NCBI RefSeq assembly: GCF_030693485.1
Contig: NZ_JAUYAN010000202.1
Span: forward strand, 1 to 34,945
Source of the DNA: Bradyrhizobium sp.
GTDB lineage: Bacteria > Pseudomonadota > Alphaproteobacteria > Rhizobiales > Xanthobacteraceae
DNA length: 34,945 bases
Reading direction: 5' to 3'
Made by a program: the position numbers and the translations under genes. Shown one piece after another: positions 17,681-26,297 of the stretch (position 1 is the first letter of the stretch; every line of letters begins with the position of its first letter). The notes under the pieces were generated by a model, which did not search any database, had not been told where the DNA came from, and was given only the letters and a program-made list of their open reading frames with translations.

Positions 17681-18541
17681 ATGAATTACCGTCACGACTT
17701 TCATGCCGGCGGCTTCGCCGACGTCATCAAGCACATCGTGCTGGTGCGGATGCTCGCTTATCTGCATGAGAAGCCGGCGGCGTTTCGCGTCATCGACACC
17801 CATGCCGGCGCCGGGGTCTACGACCTGACCTCCGATGAAGCCCGCCGCGGCGGCGAATCGCTGACCGGCATCGCCCGCATCATGCAGGCGCGGTTCTCGG
17901 AAAAGACCGAGCCGCTGCTCAGGCCCTACCTCGACATCGTCAGGGCGTTCAATCCGCAACGCGACCTCGTGGCCTATCCGGGATCGCCGCTGATCGCCCG
18001 CGCGATGCTGCGGCCGCAGGATCGCATGACCGTCTGCGAAGTCGAGCCGAAAGCCCGCAAGCGCCTGATCGCGGCGCTCAGGCGCGACACCCAGGCCCGG
18101 GTGGTCGACCTCGACGGCTGGACCGCGCTGCCGGCCTTCGTGCCGCCGAACGAGCGGCGCGGCCTGGTCCTGATCGATCCGTCGTTCGAGGCCAAGGACG
18201 AGTTCGAACGGCTGGCCGCAGGCTTTACCGAGGCCTTCGCGAAATGGCCGACCGGCAGCTATCTGCTGTGGTACCCCGTGAAAAGCCGGCGTGCCACCGA
18301 CGGCCTGGCGCGGCATGTCGCCGAGGTGGCCGGCGCCGGCAAGCCCGCGGGAAAATGCCTGCGGCTCGAATTCAGCGTCGCACCGCAGGCGGCCTCCCCC
18401 GGCCTCGTCTCTACCGGGCTTCTGATCGTCAATCCGCCATGGACGCTGATGGGCGAGTTGAAGGCGATTTTGCCCGAACTGGAAAAGCCGCTCGGCCAGG
18501 GCGGCGCCGGCCGCTTCAGACTCGAAGTGCCGAAACCCTGA
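17681..18541 (+). CDS. rlmJ: 23S rRNA (adenine-2030 N6)-methyltransferase
   Basis: SAM-dependent enzyme that methylates A2030 (E. coli numbering) of 23S rRNA; 286 residues. The family N-terminus NYRHDFHAGGFADVIKHIVL is very clear, followed by the SAM loop FRVIDTHAGAGVYDL and the helical insertion. The catalytic motif IV, normally DPPY/F, reads DPSF at residues 166-169 (LVLIDPSFEAK). Later segments SYLLWYPVKSR and STGLLIVNPPWTL are as expected. Start 17681 follows CCTCCCCC without a good ribosome site, but the N-terminus matches the family exactly. Single gene on its strand. Confidence 0.93.
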   Translation: MNYRHDFHAGGFADVIKHIVLVRMLAYLHEKPAAFRVIDTHAGAGVYDLTSDEARRGGESLTGIARIMQARFSEKTEPLLRPYLDIVRAFNPQRDLVAYPGSPLIARAMLRPQDRMTVCEVEPKARKRLIAALRRDTQARVVDLDGWTALPAFVPPNERRGLVLIDPSFEAKDEFERLAAGFTEAFAKWPTGSYLLWYPVKSRRATDGLARHVAEVAGAGKPAGKCLRLEFSVAPQAASPGLVSTGLLIVNPPWTLMGELKAILPELEKPLGQGGAGRFRLEVPKP

Positions 18542-18819
18542 CGTCGCAACCTGCGCCATTTTCCGCGACGCAACAGCACGATTTCAACGGTAGGCAATGT
18601 GCCGGGAACCGTATTATGCTTGCTCCATTGGGACTGGCTTTACGTTCCGCTTCCGCAAATGGTAGCGGCGGAGTGACAAGGCTTCAATCGATTTCAAGAC
18701 GGATCGGCGGTGCTGCCTAATCCGCACAGAAGGCCCTGCTTTCCGACAGCGAATGTCCGGTCGAGCTGATGCGCGCTGCAGCGCGTAGCGGCGGTGCAGT
18801 ACGGGGGAGGAGTTTCCCG

Positions 18820-19035
18820 ATGGCCATGACTGGGATCGTCAAGTTCTTCAACGGAGAACGGGGCTATGGTTTCATCAAGCCCGATGACGGCGGTCGCGAT
18901 GTGTTCGTTCACATCACCGCGGTAGAGCGGGCCGGGTTGAAGGATCTGACCGAAGGACAACACATTACCTTCGAAGTCGAACCTGACAAGAAGGGCAAGG
19001 GCCCCAAGGCGGTCAATCTGGTGATTTCATCCTGA
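18820..19035 (+). CDS. CspA-family cold-shock protein
   Basis: 71-residue single OB-fold protein that binds single-stranded nucleic acid and acts as RNA chaperone. RNP1 is KFFNGERGYGFIKP and RNP2 is DVFVHITAV, both intact. GGAGGAG precedes the ATG at 18820 by 8 bases; the second ATG at 18826 is possible. The 278 bp upstream (18542-18819) hold no gene and probably include a long 5' leader, as in many csp genes; I could not define a thermosensor fold there. Convergent with the omp gene. Confidence 0.95.
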   Translation: MAMTGIVKFFNGERGYGFIKPDDGGRDVFVHITAVERAGLKDLTEGQHITFEVEPDKKGKGPKAVNLVISS

Positions 19036-19116
19036 GTAACTTTGGTCACCGTCATGCGAACGGAAGCGACGCCCTCCTTCGGACGGCGATGCCCGCGCAT
19101 GGCGAACAGCGCACAC

Positions 19117-19147
19117 AAAAAAATCCCGGCCGCGGGAAGCGGCCGGG
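19117..19147 (-). terminator. Rho-independent terminator of the omp gene
   Basis: Perfect 9-bp GC stem (19125-19133 with 19139-19147, CCCGGCCGC / GCGGCCGGG), 5-base loop, followed on the minus strand by a T and seven Ts (19117-19123). It lies 42 bp after the stop of the minus-strand omp gene. Confidence 0.9.
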
Positions 19148-19188
19148 AGGTTGCAGCAGATCTTTTCTTTTTCGAAAGTTTCTTGTGG

Positions 19189-19815
19189 TCAGAAGCGATA
19201 ATTCACGCCGGCGCGCAGCAGTCCGAACCGGTAACCGTTCGACGCGCCGGTGATGGTGAAGTTGGAATTGGCGAGATCGACATAGAGATATTCGATCTTG
19301 GCGCTCAGGTTCTGGGTCAGGCCGAATTCGGTGCCGGCGCCCACGGTCCAGCCGGCCCTGGTATGGCTTTCCGACAGCCCGAAGGTCTCGCCGCGCAATT
19401 CGCCGAACGCCAGACCGCCGGTGCCGAAGAACATGATGTTGTTGAGGGCATAGCCGACCCGGCCGCGCACGGTGCCGAACCACGGATTGGAGAATTTCCA
19501 CGGCGCGAAGGTATCGTTGGCGCCGGTCGCCTGGATATCGCCCTCGGCGCCGAACACCCAGGGCCCGGTCTGCCAGTTGTAGCCGGCCGTCACGCCACCG
19601 ACGAAGCCCGAAGGTTTGGCCGGGTTGTTGTGGACCGATCCCCAGGCATAGCCGAGATTGGCGCCGAGATAGGGGCCGGCCCAGCTGTAGGCATTGAGCG
19701 GCTGGTTGACGGTATAGGGAGCGCGCGCGCCATAATTGTTCATGTCGGCGGCCTGCGCCGACAGGGTCCAGCTCACGGCGGCCAGCGCCGCGGCGCCCGA
19801 TACAAGCTTTTTCAT
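19189..19815 (-). CDS. Outer-membrane beta-barrel protein (Omp25/Omp31-like)
   Basis: 208 residues with signal peptide MKKLVSGAAALAAVSWTLSA, cleavage after AQA. The mature chain shows alternating barrel strands with the family landmarks WAGPYLGANLGYAWG, GFVGGVTAGYNWQTGPWVFG, VRGRVGYALNNIMFFGTGG and the end FGLLRAGVNYRF, whose terminal Phe is the signal for barrel assembly. Similar to rhizobial RopB / Brucella Omp25 family proteins, which stabilise the outer membrane. GGGGAGAG precedes the ATG at 19813-19815. A strong terminator follows, and a perfect TTAA-N7-TTAAC box lies 126 bp upstream, so CtrA control is possible. Confidence 0.92.
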   Translation of the reverse strand: MKKLVSGAAALAAVSWTLSAQAADMNNYGARAPYTVNQPLNAYSWAGPYLGANLGYAWGSVHNNPAKPSGFVGGVTAGYNWQTGPWVFGAEGDIQATGANDTFAPWKFSNPWFGTVRGRVGYALNNIMFFGTGGLAFGELRGETFGLSESHTRAGWTVGAGTEFGLTQNLSAKIEYLYVDLANSNFTITGASNGYRFGLLRAGVNYRF

Positions 19816-19940
19816 CGTACTCTCCCCACGCAACTGCCGTGACCCCCGGCTTCGCAAAGCGCCCGAAGCGGGGCGCGACGCGAGACCGCATGGTTACGGA
19901 ACTCACTCTTCTTCTGATAAGATTTATCGAGAGTTTTAAG

Positions 19941-19955
19941 TTAAAGGGTTGTTAA
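19941..19955. promoter_or_regulatory. CtrA-type box between omp and uvrC
   Basis: TTAA (19941-19944), 7 bp, TTAA (19952-19955). On the minus strand it reads TTAA-N7-TTAAC, the full consensus of the alphaproteobacterial cell-cycle regulator CtrA. It sits in an AT-rich stretch (19905-19990) 126 bp before the omp start and 141 bp before uvrC. No other gene is in the 280-bp gap. Confidence 0.45.
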
Positions 19956-20095
19956 GACCGGTTACCGCCCGTTCGGCATTCTTAAGAAAGTGTTACAGAG
20001 GGCGGGCCGCGCTGATCCGCATCGACGGCAGCCGGGCCTGCCGTCCACGCCGCGACGCTGGCGATGACCGGACCCAGCGCTTAAGTATTCGACCG

Positions 20096-22186
20096 ATGGA
20101 TCAAGATTCTTCCCAACCTCCCAAGGATGCCCTTGGGCTTTCAGCCCCGCGGCCGGAGCGCGGCCAGGGACCGGCCATTGCGGCTGCCGATCTGCCGCCG
20201 CAGGACCCGGCGCTGGAGGAGTTCGACCCTGCGTCGGGCGCCGAAGAGGACGACGAGAGCCTGCCGGAGGTTGCGGACGAATCAGGCGAAGCGCTGCCGG
20301 AGGGACGGCTGGCGTCCGGCCACGCCGCGATCGAGCATGCGGTGCGCCATGCCCCGACCTCGCCCGGCGTCTACCGCATGCTCAATGCCGCCAGCGACGT
20401 GCTCTATGTCGGCAAGGCGAAGAACGTCAGGAAGCGGCTGTCTTCCTACGCCCGGGTCTCGGCGCCGCAGCCGGCGCGCATCCTGCGCATGATCGCGGCC
20501 ACCGCGACCGTCGAGATCGTGTCGACCGCGACCGAAACCGAGGCGCTTCTGCTGGAAGCCAATCTGATCAAGCAGCTGCGGCCGCGCTTCAACGTGCAGC
20601 TGCGCGACGACAAGTCGTTTCCCTACATCCTGATCACCGGCGACCACTGGGCGCCGCAGATCCTGAAGCATCGCGGCGCGCAGTCGCGCCCCGGGCGATA
20701 TTTCGGCCCGTTCGCCTCGGCCGGCGCGGTCGGCCGCACCATCACGGCGCTGCAACGCGCCTTTCTGGTGCGCTCCTGCACCGATGCGTTCTTCGAAAGC
20801 CGCACACGGCCCTGCCTGCTCTACCAGATCCGCCGTTGTTCGGGGCCGTGCACCGGCGAGATCGATTTCCCCGGCTATACCGAACTGGTGCACGAGGCGA
20901 CGGATTTCCTGTCCGGCCGCAGCCGCGTGGTGAAGCAGCAGCTCGCCGGCGAAATGGAAAAGGCCTCTGCCGAACTGGAATTCGAGACCGCGGCGCTTTA
21001 CCGCGACCGCCTCGCGGCATTGTCCGCGATCCAGTCGCAGCAGGGCATCAATCCGCGTAGCGTGGAGGAAGCCGACGTCTTCGCCATCCACCAGGAGGGC
21101 GGTTATTCCTGCATCGAGGTGTTTTTCTTCCGCACCGGCCAGAACTGGGGCAACCGCGCCTATTTCCCCCGCGCCGAGAGAACCTTTACCCCGGAAGAGG
21201 TGCTGGCCTCGTTCCTCGCCCAGTTCTACGACGACAAGCCGCCGCCGAAGCTCATCCTGCTGTCGCATTCCATCGATGAATCCGAACTGCTGGCCGACGC
21301 GCTGTCGATCAAGGCCGGTTTCAAGGTGGAAGTCGCGACACCGCGACGCGGCGAAAAGAAGGAGATGATCGCGCACGCGCTGACCAATGCGCGCGAGGCG
21401 CTGGGCCGCAAGCTGGCGGATACCGCGACCCAGAGCCGGTTGCTGCAGGGCATGGTCGCCACGCTCGGACTGCCGCATCCGCCGAAGCGGATCGAAGTCT
21501 ACGACAACAGCCATATCCAGGGCACCAACGCGGTTGGCGCCATGATCGTGGCGGGTCCGGATGGCTTCATCAAGAACCAGTACCGCAAGTTCAACATCAA
21601 GTCGGAAGGCCTCACCCCCGGCGACGATTACGCGATGATGCGCGAGGTGCTCGAGCGGCGCTTCAAGCGGCTGTTGAAGCCCGCGGAAGACGGCGCCGCC
21701 AGGCCGAAAGCGGACGACGATTCGTTTCCGCAATGGCCCGACCTCGTCATCATCGACGGCGGCCGCGGCCAGCTCAACGCCGTCAGGGAGATTTTCGCCG
21801 TGCTCGGCCTGACCCAGGTCACGCTGCTGGCCGTGGCAAAAGGTCCCGACCGCGACGCCGGCCGCGAAACCCTGTTCATGCCGGACAAGGAGGCGATCAA
21901 GCTGGAGCCGCGCGACCCCGTGCTTTATTTCATCCAGCGGCTACGCGACGAGGCGCATCGCTTCGTAATCGGTTCGCACCGCAAGCTGCGCAAGAAGGAC
22001 ATCCGCGAGGCTGGCCTGCAGGAAATTCCGGGCATCGGGCCCTCACGGAAACGTGCCTTGCTGCACCATTTCGGAACGTTGAAGGAGATCGAACGGGCAT
22101 CGATCGCCGATCTCGGCAAGGTTCCGGGGGTCAGCGCCGAAAGCGCCCGCAAGATTTTCGAGTTTTTCCACGCGCAGACGGGGTAA
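20096..22186 (+). CDS. uvrC: Excinuclease ABC subunit C
   Basis: Nuclease of nucleotide excision repair that cuts on both sides of a lesion marked by UvrAB. 696 residues. GIY-YIG domain starts near residue 90 (SPGVYRMLN...[14 protein letters not shown]), UVR motif follows ([20 protein letters not shown]), then the Cys-rich loop ([13 protein letters not shown]), the RNase H-like endonuclease domain with [17 protein letters not shown] and [12 protein letters not shown], and a C-terminal helix-hairpin-helix ([17 protein letters not shown]). About 70 extra residues at the N-terminus are acidic and Pro-rich and look disordered. ATG 20096 is chosen as the first plausible start; no strong ribosome site is seen. 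First gene of a run that continues with pgsA. Confidence 0.96.
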   Translation: MDQDSSQPPKDALGLSAPRPERGQGPAIAAADLPPQDPALEEFDPASGAEEDDESLPEVADESGEALPEGRLASGHAAIEHAVRHAPTSPGVYRMLNAASDVLYVGKAKNVRKRLSSYARVSAPQPARILRMIAATATVEIVSTATETEALLLEANLIKQLRPRFNVQLRDDKSFPYILITGDHWAPQILKHRGAQSRPGRYFGPFASAGAVGRTITALQRAFLVRSCTDAFFESRTRPCLLYQIRRCSGPCTGEIDFPGYTELVHEATDFLSGRSRVVKQQLAGEMEKASAELEFETAALYRDRLAALSAIQSQQGINPRSVEEADVFAIHQEGGYSCIEVFFFRTGQNWGNRAYFPRAERTFTPEEVLASFLAQFYDDKPPPKLILLSHSIDESELLADALSIKAGFKVEVATPRRGEKKEMIAHALTNAREALGRKLADTATQSRLLQGMVATLGLPHPPKRIEVYDNSHIQGTNAVGAMIVAGPDGFIKNQYRKFNIKSEGLTPGDDYAMMREVLERRFKRLLKPAEDGAARPKADDDSFPQWPDLVIIDGGRGQLNAVREIFAVLGLTQVTLLAVAKGPDRDAGRETLFMPDKEAIKLEPRDPVLYFIQRLRDEAHRFVIGSHRKLRKKDIREAGLQEIPGIGPSRKRALLHHFGTLKEIERASIADLGKVPGVSAESARKIFEFFHAQTG

Positions 22187-22270
22187 TTTCGCGTCACACA
22201 GGGGGCGCCTGCAACGGGTCACGTGCGCCGCACGGTTGACCTTCATGCTTGGGCGGTATTGGTAAGACGG

Positions 22271-22888
22271 ATGAACACCGCCACGACAAAGGGTTCGGGC
22301 AAGAGCTCGATGTCCCTGCCGAATATCCTGACCTACGGCCGGATCGCCGCGATTCCGGTGGTGGTGGGCTGCGTCTTCCTGCAGTCCATCATGTACTACC
22401 CGTTGTGGCTGCGCTGGGTGGCGCTGGCGGTCTTTATCGCCGCGGCCATCACCGATTATCTGGATGGCTATTATGCGCGAATCTGGGACCAGCACTCGGC
22501 GTTCGGCCGGATGCTGGATCCGATCGCAGACAAGCTGCTGGTAGCATCCTGCCTCCTGATGCTGGCGGCGGATAGCAGCATCCATGGCTGGACGCTGTGG
22601 GCTGCCATCGTCATCCTGTGCCGGGAAATCCTGGTCTCGGGCCTGCGCGAATATCTCGCCGCCCTGCGGGTCAGTGTGCCCGTCACCAAGCTCGCGAAAT
22701 GGAAGACCACCATCCAGCTGGTCGCGATCGGCTTTTTGATCGCCGGCGAAGCCGGCGAGGCGATCCTGCCGCTGACCACGCTGATCGGCATCGTGCTGTT
22801 GTGGGCCTCGGCGATTTTCACGATCTACACCGGCTGGGACTATTTCCGCGCCGGCATTCATCATCTTATCAAGGAGGATGAGACGTGA
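22271..22888 (+). CDS. pgsA: CDP-diacylglycerol-glycerol-3-phosphate 3-phosphatidyltransferase
   Basis: Inner-membrane enzyme making phosphatidylglycerol phosphate, the committed step to phosphatidylglycerol and cardiolipin. 205 residues with about five membrane helices. The CDP-alcohol phosphotransferase motif is complete: DGYYAR, then eight residues to G, FGRMLDPIADK with both Asp. The N-terminus SLPNILTYGRIAAIP is typical. ATG 22271 is chosen; an internal ATG before SLPNIL would give a shorter protein matching many homologues. Its stop overlaps the moaD GTG start (GTGA), so it is translationally coupled with moaD, an order seen in related Rhizobiales. Confidence 0.95.
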   Translation: MNTATTKGSGKSSMSLPNILTYGRIAAIPVVVGCVFLQSIMYYPLWLRWVALAVFIAAAITDYLDGYYARIWDQHSAFGRMLDPIADKLLVASCLLMLAADSSIHGWTLWAAIVILCREILVSGLREYLAALRVSVPVTKLAKWKTTIQLVAIGFLIAGEAGEAILPLTTLIGIVLLWASAIFTIYTGWDYFRAGIHHLIKEDET

Positions 22889-23136
22889 AGGTCAAGTATT
22901 TCGCCTGGGTGCGCGAACGGATCGGCAAATCAGAGGAAACGGTCGAGCCGCCGGCCAGCGTGCGCACCGTGGACGACCTGATCGCCTGGCTGGCCGGACA
23001 GGGCGAGACCTATGCCCATGCCTTCGAGACACCGCGGGTGATTCGCGCCGCGATCGACCACGCCCACGTCAAATCCGATACCGTCATCGCCGGCGCCCGC
23101 GAGATTGCCTTCTTCCCGCCGATGACAGGCGGCTGA
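22885..23136 (+). CDS. moaD: Molybdopterin synthase sulfur carrier subunit
   Basis: 83-residue ubiquitin-like protein whose C-terminal Gly-Gly (FFPPMTGG) is adenylated and thiocarboxylated, then donates sulfur to precursor Z together with MoaE. The beta-grasp start KVKYFAWVRERIGKSEE and the AAIDHAHV...IAFFPPMTGG end are typical. GTG start at 22885 overlaps the pgsA stop. moaE follows 7 bp later. Product feeds the molybdopterin cofactor that CO dehydrogenase at the other end of the window requires. Confidence 0.95.
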   Translation: MKVKYFAWVRERIGKSEETVEPPASVRTVDDLIAWLAGQGETYAHAFETPRVIRAAIDHAHVKSDTVIAGAREIAFFPPMTGG

Positions 23137-23143
23137 GCCTGTC

Positions 23144-23611
23144 ATGGCCGTCACGGTGACCATTCGCATCCAGGAGGCCGATTTCGACATCGGCCGCGAG
23201 ATCGCGGCGCTCACGGAAGGCCGTATCGATATCGGCGCCGTCGTGACGTTTTCCGGGATCTGCCGCGGCCGCGAGGGCGACGAGGCGATCGCGGCGCTGA
23301 CGCTGGAACATTACCCCGGGATGGCCGAGGCCGAAATCGCACGCCATGCCGAAACCGCGAACTCGCGCTGGCCGCTGACCGGGCTGACCGTGATCCATCG
23401 CGTCGGCCGCATTCAGGCAGGCGAGAATATCGTGCTGGTACTGACGGCCTCGGCGCACCGCCAGGCGGCGTTCGAGGCGGCTGAGTTCCTGATGGATTAT
23501 CTGAAGGCCAATGCGCCGTTCTGGAAACGCGAGGAAAAGCCCACCGGAACCAGTTGGGTCGACGCCCACAGCCACGACGACGACGCCGCCGCGCGCTGGA
23601 CCAGATCCTGA
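23144..23611 (+). CDS. moaE: Molybdopterin synthase catalytic subunit
   Basis: Catalytic half of the MoaD2-MoaE2 complex that puts the dithiolene sulfurs into molybdopterin. 155 residues. Family landmarks: AVVTFSGICRGREGD, LTLEHYPGMAEAEI, VIHRVGRIQAGENIVLVLTA, HRQAAFEAAEFLMDYLKANAPFWK split over two strands, and KREEKPTGTSWVDA with the catalytic Lys residues. ATG 23144 starts 7 bp after moaD. Its stop TGA shares its A with the next start codon. Confidence 0.95.
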   Translation: MAVTVTIRIQEADFDIGREIAALTEGRIDIGAVVTFSGICRGREGDEAIAALTLEHYPGMAEAEIARHAETANSRWPLTGLTVIHRVGRIQAGENIVLVLTASAHRQAAFEAAEFLMDYLKANAPFWKREEKPTGTSWVDAHSHDDDAAARWTRS

Positions 23612-24576
23612 TGGCGAAGCGTGCAAAGCCGGCGGCGAAGCGGCCCGCCGCGGTGAAACTGCCCAGGATTGCATCCGGCGAACTCAGGACGCTGCTCGAT
23701 TTCGTGCGCTATGCGACAAGCCGCTTCATCGAAGCCAGACTCGTGTTCGCGCATGGCACCACCGACCCGGTGGCGGAGGCTGCCTTCCTGGTCTGCGAAA
23801 CGCTGCATTTGCATCCTGACCAGTTCGAGACGTTTGCCACGGCGCGGGTCACGGCACACGAGGCCAAGGCCATCCTCGAATTGATCGCGCGCCGTGTCAC
23901 GTCGCGCAAACCCGCCGCCTATCTGGTCAACAAGATCTACATGCGCGGTATGCCGTTCTTTGTCGACGAGCGCACCATCGTGCCGCGCTCCTTCATCGGC
24001 GAATTGCTGGACTCCCATTTCGGCGGCGAGGATGGTGACAAAGCCGGCGGCTCGCTGATCGAGGATCCTCTAGCCGTCGAAAACGTGCTCGACCTCTGCA
24101 CCGGTTCGGGCTGTCTCGCGATCCTCGCGAGCCGGAATTTCCCCAATGCCCGGGTCGACGCGATCGACCTTTCCAGGGATGCCCTCGCCGTCGCCGCGCG
24201 CAATGTCGCCGATCACGGCCTCGAGGAGCGGATAACGCTGCACCGCGGCGACCTGTTTGGGCCACTCAAGGGCCGGCGGTACGACCTGATCATTTCCAAT
24301 CCGCCCTATGTCGACGCGCAGGGGATGGCCGACCTGCCGCGCGAATGCCGCGCCGAGCCGAGACTCGCTTTCGACGGCGGCGCCGACGGGCTCGATATCG
24401 TCAGGCGCATCCTCGACGAGGCCAAACAGCATTTGACGCCGCAGGGCGGGCTGTTGTGCGAAATCGGCCGTTGCCGGCCGGCGCTGGAGGCTGCCTACCC
24501 GCAATTGCCGCTGCTCTGGCTCGAAACCGAAGATTCCGACGGCGAAGTGTTCTGGATCGGGGCCGCCGATTTGTGA
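23611..24576 (+). CDS. prmB: Ribosomal protein L3 N5-glutamine methyltransferase
   Basis: SAM-dependent methyltransferase acting on a Gln side chain of ribosomal protein L3. 321 residues from ATG 23611, which overlaps the moaE stop by one base (TGATG). An N-terminal helical domain (FVRYATSRFIEARLVFAHGT) is followed by the SAM-binding loop VLDLCTGSGCLAILAS and the catalytic motif NPPYVDAQGM that binds the substrate Gln. The segment FVDERTIVPRSFIGELL separates PrmB from its paralogue PrmC, which has PRPETE there. A short basic N-terminus (AKRAKPAAKRPAA) precedes the domain. Coupling to moaE looks like genomic packing and not a pathway link. Confidence 0.9.
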   Translation: MAKRAKPAAKRPAAVKLPRIASGELRTLLDFVRYATSRFIEARLVFAHGTTDPVAEAAFLVCETLHLHPDQFETFATARVTAHEAKAILELIARRVTSRKPAAYLVNKIYMRGMPFFVDERTIVPRSFIGELLDSHFGGEDGDKAGGSLIEDPLAVENVLDLCTGSGCLAILASRNFPNARVDAIDLSRDALAVAARNVADHGLEERITLHRGDLFGPLKGRRYDLIISNPPYVDAQGMADLPRECRAEPRLAFDGGADGLDIVRRILDEAKQHLTPQGGLLCEIGRCRPALEAAYPQLPLLWLETEDSDGEVFWIGAADL

Positions 24577-24749
24577 GCGGCCAGATTCCTGAGCGACCAA
24601 GTGCCGCGCGAACCGGCATCAATCCGCCCGATCGATCGGAAATAAATATTGCGCTGCATCGTCGTTCCCGCCGAGCGGCGAAGCTGATAGACTGCGCGGG
24701 TAGCCGCCCATATTCCAAGATCTTGCCCCAAACCTCGAAGAGGCCCCCC

Positions 24750-26096
24750 ATGCTGGATAAGAGCCCACGCTCCGCCGCCGTCAACGTGCCGAACGATCTC
24801 GCCGCGCACTGGATGCCGTTCACCGCCAACCGTGCGTTCAAGAAGAATCCGCGGCTCCTCGCCGGCGCCAAGGACATGCATTACCTCACCGTCGACGGCC
24901 GCAAGATCATCGACGCCGCCGCCGGCATGTGGTGCTGCAATGCCGGCCACGGCCGCTCCCAGATCGCCGAGGCGATCGGCAAGATGGCAGCCACGCTCGA
25001 CTACGCGCCGCCGTTTCAGTTCGGCATTCCGCAGGCCTTCGAGCTTGCCAGCCGCATCGCCGATCTGGCGCCCGATGGTCTCGACCACGTGTTCTTCTGC
25101 AATTCCGGTTCTGAAGCCGCCGATACCGCGCTGAAGATTGCGCTGGCCTATCACCAGATCAACGGCCAGGGCGGCCGCACCAGGCTGATCGGCCGCGAGC
25201 GCGGCTATCACGGCGTCGGGTTCGGCGGCACGTCCGTCGGCGGCATCGTCAACAACCGCAAGATCTACGGATCGCTGCTGACAGGCGTCGATCATATTTC
25301 CCACACCTATGACCGCGAGAAGCAGGCCTTTTCCAAGGGCGAGCCGGAATATGGCGCGCATTTCGCCGACGATGTGGAGCGGCTGGTCAATTTGCACGGT
25401 GCCAACACCATCGCCGCCGTGATCGTCGAGCCGATGGCCGGATCGACCGGCGTGCTGCCGGCGCCGAAGGGCTATCTCAAGCGGCTGCGCGAGATCACCC
25501 AGAAGCACGGCATTCTCCTGATCTTCGACGAAGTAATCACCGGCTATGGCCGGCTCGGCTTCGCCTTTGCCGCCGAGCGTTACGGCGTGCTGCCGGACAT
25601 GCTGACATTTGCAAAAGGCATCACCAATGGGGCGGCCCCCATGGGCGGCGTGCTGGTGCGCGACACCATCCACGACGCTTTCATGAACGGCCCCGAGCAT
25701 GTCGTCGAACTGACCCACGGCTATACCTATTCGGCGCACCCGATCGCCTGCGCCGCGGCGCTGGCGACGCTCGACATCTACCGCGACGAAAAACTGTTCG
25801 AGCGCGCCAAAATGCTCGAGCCGAAATTCGCCGACGCCGTGATGTCGCTGCGCAACGAGCCCAACGTGGTCGACATTCGCACCGTCGGCCTGACCGCGGG
25901 CATCGACCTCGCCTCGCGCCCGGACCTGCCGGGCAAGCGCGGCTTCGACGGGCTCAACAGCGCGTTCCACGACAACGACTTGATGCTGCGCGTCGCCGGC
26001 GACACCCTGGCGCTGACCCCGCCCTTGATCGTCACCGAAGACCAGATCGGCGAGATCGTCGACAAGGTCGCCAAGGTGATCCGCGCGGTGGCGTAA
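24750..26096 (+). CDS. Omega-amino acid (beta-alanine):pyruvate aminotransferase
   Basis: Class III PLP aminotransferase, 448 residues. The Schiff-base Lys is K289 in TFAKGITNGAAPMG, one off from K288 of the Pseudomonas beta-alanine:pyruvate enzyme. Other landmarks: the opening HWMPFTANRAFKKNPRL, FFCNSGSEAADTALK for the phosphate of PLP, RERGYHGVGFGGTS, and FDEVITGYGRLG with the PLP-ring Asp. These enzymes move the amino group of beta-alanine, taurine-like or diamine substrates to pyruvate. ATG 24750; the frame is open further upstream within prmB only by chance. Isolated between prmB (173 bp) and a palindromic repeat. Exact substrate is not settled. Confidence 0.92.
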   Translation: MLDKSPRSAAVNVPNDLAAHWMPFTANRAFKKNPRLLAGAKDMHYLTVDGRKIIDAAAGMWCCNAGHGRSQIAEAIGKMAATLDYAPPFQFGIPQAFELASRIADLAPDGLDHVFFCNSGSEAADTALKIALAYHQINGQGGRTRLIGRERGYHGVGFGGTSVGGIVNNRKIYGSLLTGVDHISHTYDREKQAFSKGEPEYGAHFADDVERLVNLHGANTIAAVIVEPMAGSTGVLPAPKGYLKRLREITQKHGILLIFDEVITGYGRLGFAFAAERYGVLPDMLTFAKGITNGAAPMGGVLVRDTIHDAFMNGPEHVVELTHGYTYSAHPIACAAALATLDIYRDEKLFERAKMLEPKFADAVMSLRNEPNVVDIRTVGLTAGIDLASRPDLPGKRGFDGLNSAFHDNDLMLRVAGDTLALTPPLIVTEDQIGEIVDKVAKVIRAVA

Positions 26097-26106
26097 GGTC
26101 ACATCC

Positions 26107-26159
26107 GTGTCCCGGACGCGGCGCAGCGCTTCTTCAGCGGTGCGCCGCAGAGCCGGGAC
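26107..26159. repeat. Nested palindromic repeat after the aminotransferase gene
   Basis: Outer arms GTCCCGG (26109-26115) / CCGGGAC (26153-26159) and inner arms GCGGCGCA (26118-26125) / TGCGCCGC (26141-26148) form a long hairpin. Its left part matches the palindrome at 5467-5500. It could act as the 3' end of the aminotransferase transcript. Confidence 0.65.
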
Positions 26160-26297
26160 CCATTTGGATACGGTCGCCCGCGCCATGGGCCACAGGGCGC
26201 CCGAAACACGTCTTGGCAGCGCGGAACCTTCAAAACCTCACCACGTTCTTGTCACGGCAGGGCGATCCGCGCCGCTGCGGTAGAAGGAACGACAGAC

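Noticed and set aside
20282..21733. Minus-strand open frame opposite uvrC (483 codons)
   Set aside because: Antisense shadow of a highly conserved gene; no recognisable domain.
24495..26186. Minus-strand open frame opposite the aminotransferase (563 codons)
   Set aside because: Antisense shadow; the plus-strand protein has the PLP lysine and all class III motifs.
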